Below, piece by piece: positions 5,017 through 6,381 of a stretch of DNA of 6,381 bases (position 1 is its first letter; each line of letters begins with the position of its first letter). Both the position numbers and the translations under genes were made by a program. The notes beneath the pieces were generated by a model. It was given only the letters and a program-made list of their open reading frames with translations. It was not told the DNA's origin and made no database searches. Source of the stretch: Rhizobium sp. Q54 (lineage in GTDB: Bacteria; Pseudomonadota; Alphaproteobacteria; Rhizobiales; Beijerinckiaceae); assembly GCA_945903655.1 (NCBI GenBank), contig CAMDOY010000223.1, positions 1 to 6,381 of the forward strand, read 5' to 3'.

Positions 5017-5777
5017 GAGGCCTGCCCGCGCCCCTCGTCCATGGCGGCGCGCATGCGGCGGATGGTTTCGGGCAGACCCACGAAAATGGCCTCACCCATG
5101 AGGAAATGACCGATGTTCAGCTCCACCACCTGCGGCAGGGCGGCTATCTTGCGGGCGGTGTCATAGTCGAGCCCATGGCCTGCATGACATTCGATGCCCA
5201 GCTCATGGGCCCTCGCGGCGGCGACGCGGATGCGGCCGAACTCACGATTGGCCTTGTCCAGCTCCCCATGGGCCACGGCGTCGCACCAGGAGCCCGTATG
5301 CAGCTCCACCACCGGCGCGCCGATGGACCGGGCCGCGTCCAGCGCATCCAGCGCGGGCTCGATGAAGAGGGAAACGCGCACCCCCGCCCGGCCAAGCTCT
5401 GTGGTGATGGTCTTGATGCGGTCGTGGCCGCCGCGCACGTCGAGCCCGCCTTCGGTGGTGCGCTCGCTGCGCTTTTCAGGCACGAGGCAGCAGGCGTGCG
5501 GACGGGTGTGGAGCGCGATGCCCACCATCTCGTCCGTGGCCGCCATTTCGAAGTTGAGCGGCTTGGAGATCTCCCGGCGCAGGCGGGCCATGTCCTCGTC
5601 GCGGATATGGCGGCGATCCTCGCGCAGATGGGCGGTGATGCCGTCCGCCCCCGCCTCGATGGCGAGCAAGGCCGCGCGCACGGGATCAGGCAGCGCCCCG
5701 CCCCGCGCGTTGCGCACGGTCGCGACATGGTCGATGTTGACGCCCAGCCGCAGGCGAGGCGGCGCTGCGGCGCTCAC
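5013..5777 (-). CDS. pdxJ: Pyridoxine 5'-phosphate synthase
   Basis: The product has 254 residues; the family usually has about 240-250. It closes the pyridine ring of vitamin B6 from 1-deoxy-D-xylulose 5-phosphate and 3-amino-2-oxopropyl phosphate, the last step of the DXP-dependent route. Family blocks appear in order: LGVNIDHVATVRNARG (11-26), DGITAHLREDRRHI (46-59) with catalytic H51, NFEMA (76-80) with E78, LVPEKR and TTEGGLDV (99-115), ELHTG (159-163), HAGHGLDY (199-206) with H202, and the phosphate-binding ELNIGH (220-225). The start is a GTG at 5777 overlapping the pyrE stop as GTGA, so translation is likely coupled. No other start fits in front of the first conserved block. It lies between pyrE and acpS. 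Confidence 0.98.
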   Translation of the reverse strand: MSAAAPPRLRLGVNIDHVATVRNARGGALPDPVRAALLAIEAGADGITAHLREDRRHIRDEDMARLRREISKPLNFEMAATDEMVGIALHTRPHACCLVPEKRSERTTEGGLDVRGGHDRIKTITTELGRAGVRVSLFIEPALDALDAARSIGAPVVELHTGSWCDAVAHGELDKANREFGRIRVAAARAHELGIECHAGHGLDYDTARKIAALPQVVELNIGHFLMGEAIFVGLPETIRRMRAAMDEGRGQAS

Positions 5778-6361
5778 GCGGCGAGACCCCGGCTGCCCGG
5801 CTTGATGGCGGGCAGAGCGGCGAGTTCGGGGGGCAGTTCATTCACCGCATAGTCAGGGATCACCAGCGAGGCGAGGGCCACGCGGGGCAATCCGCCCAGA
5901 TCCGCCTTGCCGCCGGAGCGGTCGATCAGGCAGGCGCCGCCGACGAGCTCGCAGGGGTGCTCACGCAGGGCGTCCACGGTCTCGCGCAGGGACAGGCCGG
6001 TGGTGATGATGTCCTCGATGACCAAAACCCGGTCCTTGGCGCTGATCTCGAAGCCCCGGCGCAAGGCGAACTTGCCGTTCTCGCGCTCCACGAAGATGGC
6101 CCGGGCGCCCAGATGCCGGGCCGTCTCATAGCCGGGCACGATGCCGCCCACGGCCGGGGAAACCACCACATCGATCCGCCCGAAGGCGTCGTTGACCTTG
6201 GCGGCCAGCGCCTTGCAGAGCGTCTCGGTGCGGACGGGATCCTGGAAAACGAACATTTTCTGCAGGTAGACCGGGCTGCGGCGGCCCGAGGTCAAAATGA
6301 AATGGCCGGTGAGCAGAGCGCCAGCGGCGCGGAATTCGTCGAGCACTTCATCCTGGGTCAT
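5774..6361 (-). CDS. pyrE: Orotate phosphoribosyltransferase
   Basis: The product has 195 residues. It joins orotate and PRPP to give orotidine 5'-phosphate, the fifth step of pyrimidine synthesis. Seen are GHFILTSGRRSPVYLQK (19-35), the VVVSPAVGGIVPGYETA block (65-81), the flexible-loop region ERENGKFALRRG (92-103) and the PRPP signature RVLVIEDIITTG (111-122) with E116-D117. This looks like the short form found in alphaproteobacteria rather than the 213-residue E. coli form. Three in-frame ATGs occur at 6370, 6367 and 6361. The last is preferred because AGGA lies 8 nt before it, while the first abuts the AGG. The choice changes only 2-3 residues. Its stop overlaps pdxJ by 4 nt. The promoter and any upstream gene lie beyond the right edge. 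Confidence 0.96.
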   Translation of the reverse strand: MTQDEVLDEFRAAGALLTGHFILTSGRRSPVYLQKMFVFQDPVRTETLCKALAAKVNDAFGRIDVVVSPAVGGIVPGYETARHLGARAIFVERENGKFALRRGFEISAKDRVLVIEDIITTGLSLRETVDALREHPCELVGGACLIDRSGGKADLGGLPRVALASLVIPDYAVNELPPELAALPAIKPGSRGLAA

Positions 6362-6369
6362 GGTCATCA

Positions 6370-6373
6370 TCCT
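6370..6373 (-). promoter_or_regulatory. Ribosome binding site deciding the pyrE start
   Basis: AGGA on the minus strand uses the A of the first ATG (6370) and lies 8 nt from the third ATG (6361). Spacing favours the third ATG. Only 11 nt of upstream sequence are in the window, so other signals cannot be judged. Confidence 0.45.
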
Positions 6374-6381
6374 GCTGAGAC

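Overview
The window is high-GC DNA with the gene set and order of an alphaproteobacterium, most likely of the order Hyphomicrobiales (the Rhizobiales). The order pyrE-pdxJ-acpS-(gap)-lepB-rnc-era matches the housekeeping cluster I know from that class. The intergenic GC-rich palindromes between era and the next gene are of a type common in Hyphomicrobiales genomes. I cannot name a genus from the sequence alone.

Layout, read from the right because most genes are on the minus strand. At 6361-4612 lie pyrE (orotate phosphoribosyltransferase), pdxJ (pyridoxine 5'-phosphate synthase) and acpS (holo-ACP synthase), joined by 4-nt stop/start overlaps and so almost certainly one operon. At 3982-4600, on the opposite strand, sits a two-gene type II toxin-antitoxin cassette of the ParD/ParE kind. 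It meets acpS tail to tail and diverges from lepB. At 3769-1365 lie lepB (signal peptidase I), rnc (RNase III) and era (ribosome-assembly GTPase), again tightly coupled: lepB and rnc abut, and rnc and era overlap by 4 nt. Next comes a 295-nt spacer (1070-1364) holding a large composite inverted repeat. It is followed by a small DUF1737 protein (830-1069) and the 5' two thirds of a flavin-dependent monooxygenase of the bacterial-luciferase (LLM) class that runs off the left edge (1-770).

How the genes work together: PyrE, PdxJ and AcpS supply pyrimidines, vitamin B6 and active acyl carrier protein. LepB, RNase III and Era serve protein export, rRNA processing and 30S assembly. The two operons are usually neighbours, and here the toxin-antitoxin cassette separates them. 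DUF1737 and the monooxygenase form a separate small group downstream of the repeat, where recO would often be found after era in related genomes.

Most of the window is ordinary conserved housekeeping sequence. I see no convincing new system. The points most worth a second look are the ParDE insertion with lower GC than its surroundings, a tandem GGTNNNACC element over its predicted promoter, and the nested inverted repeat after era.
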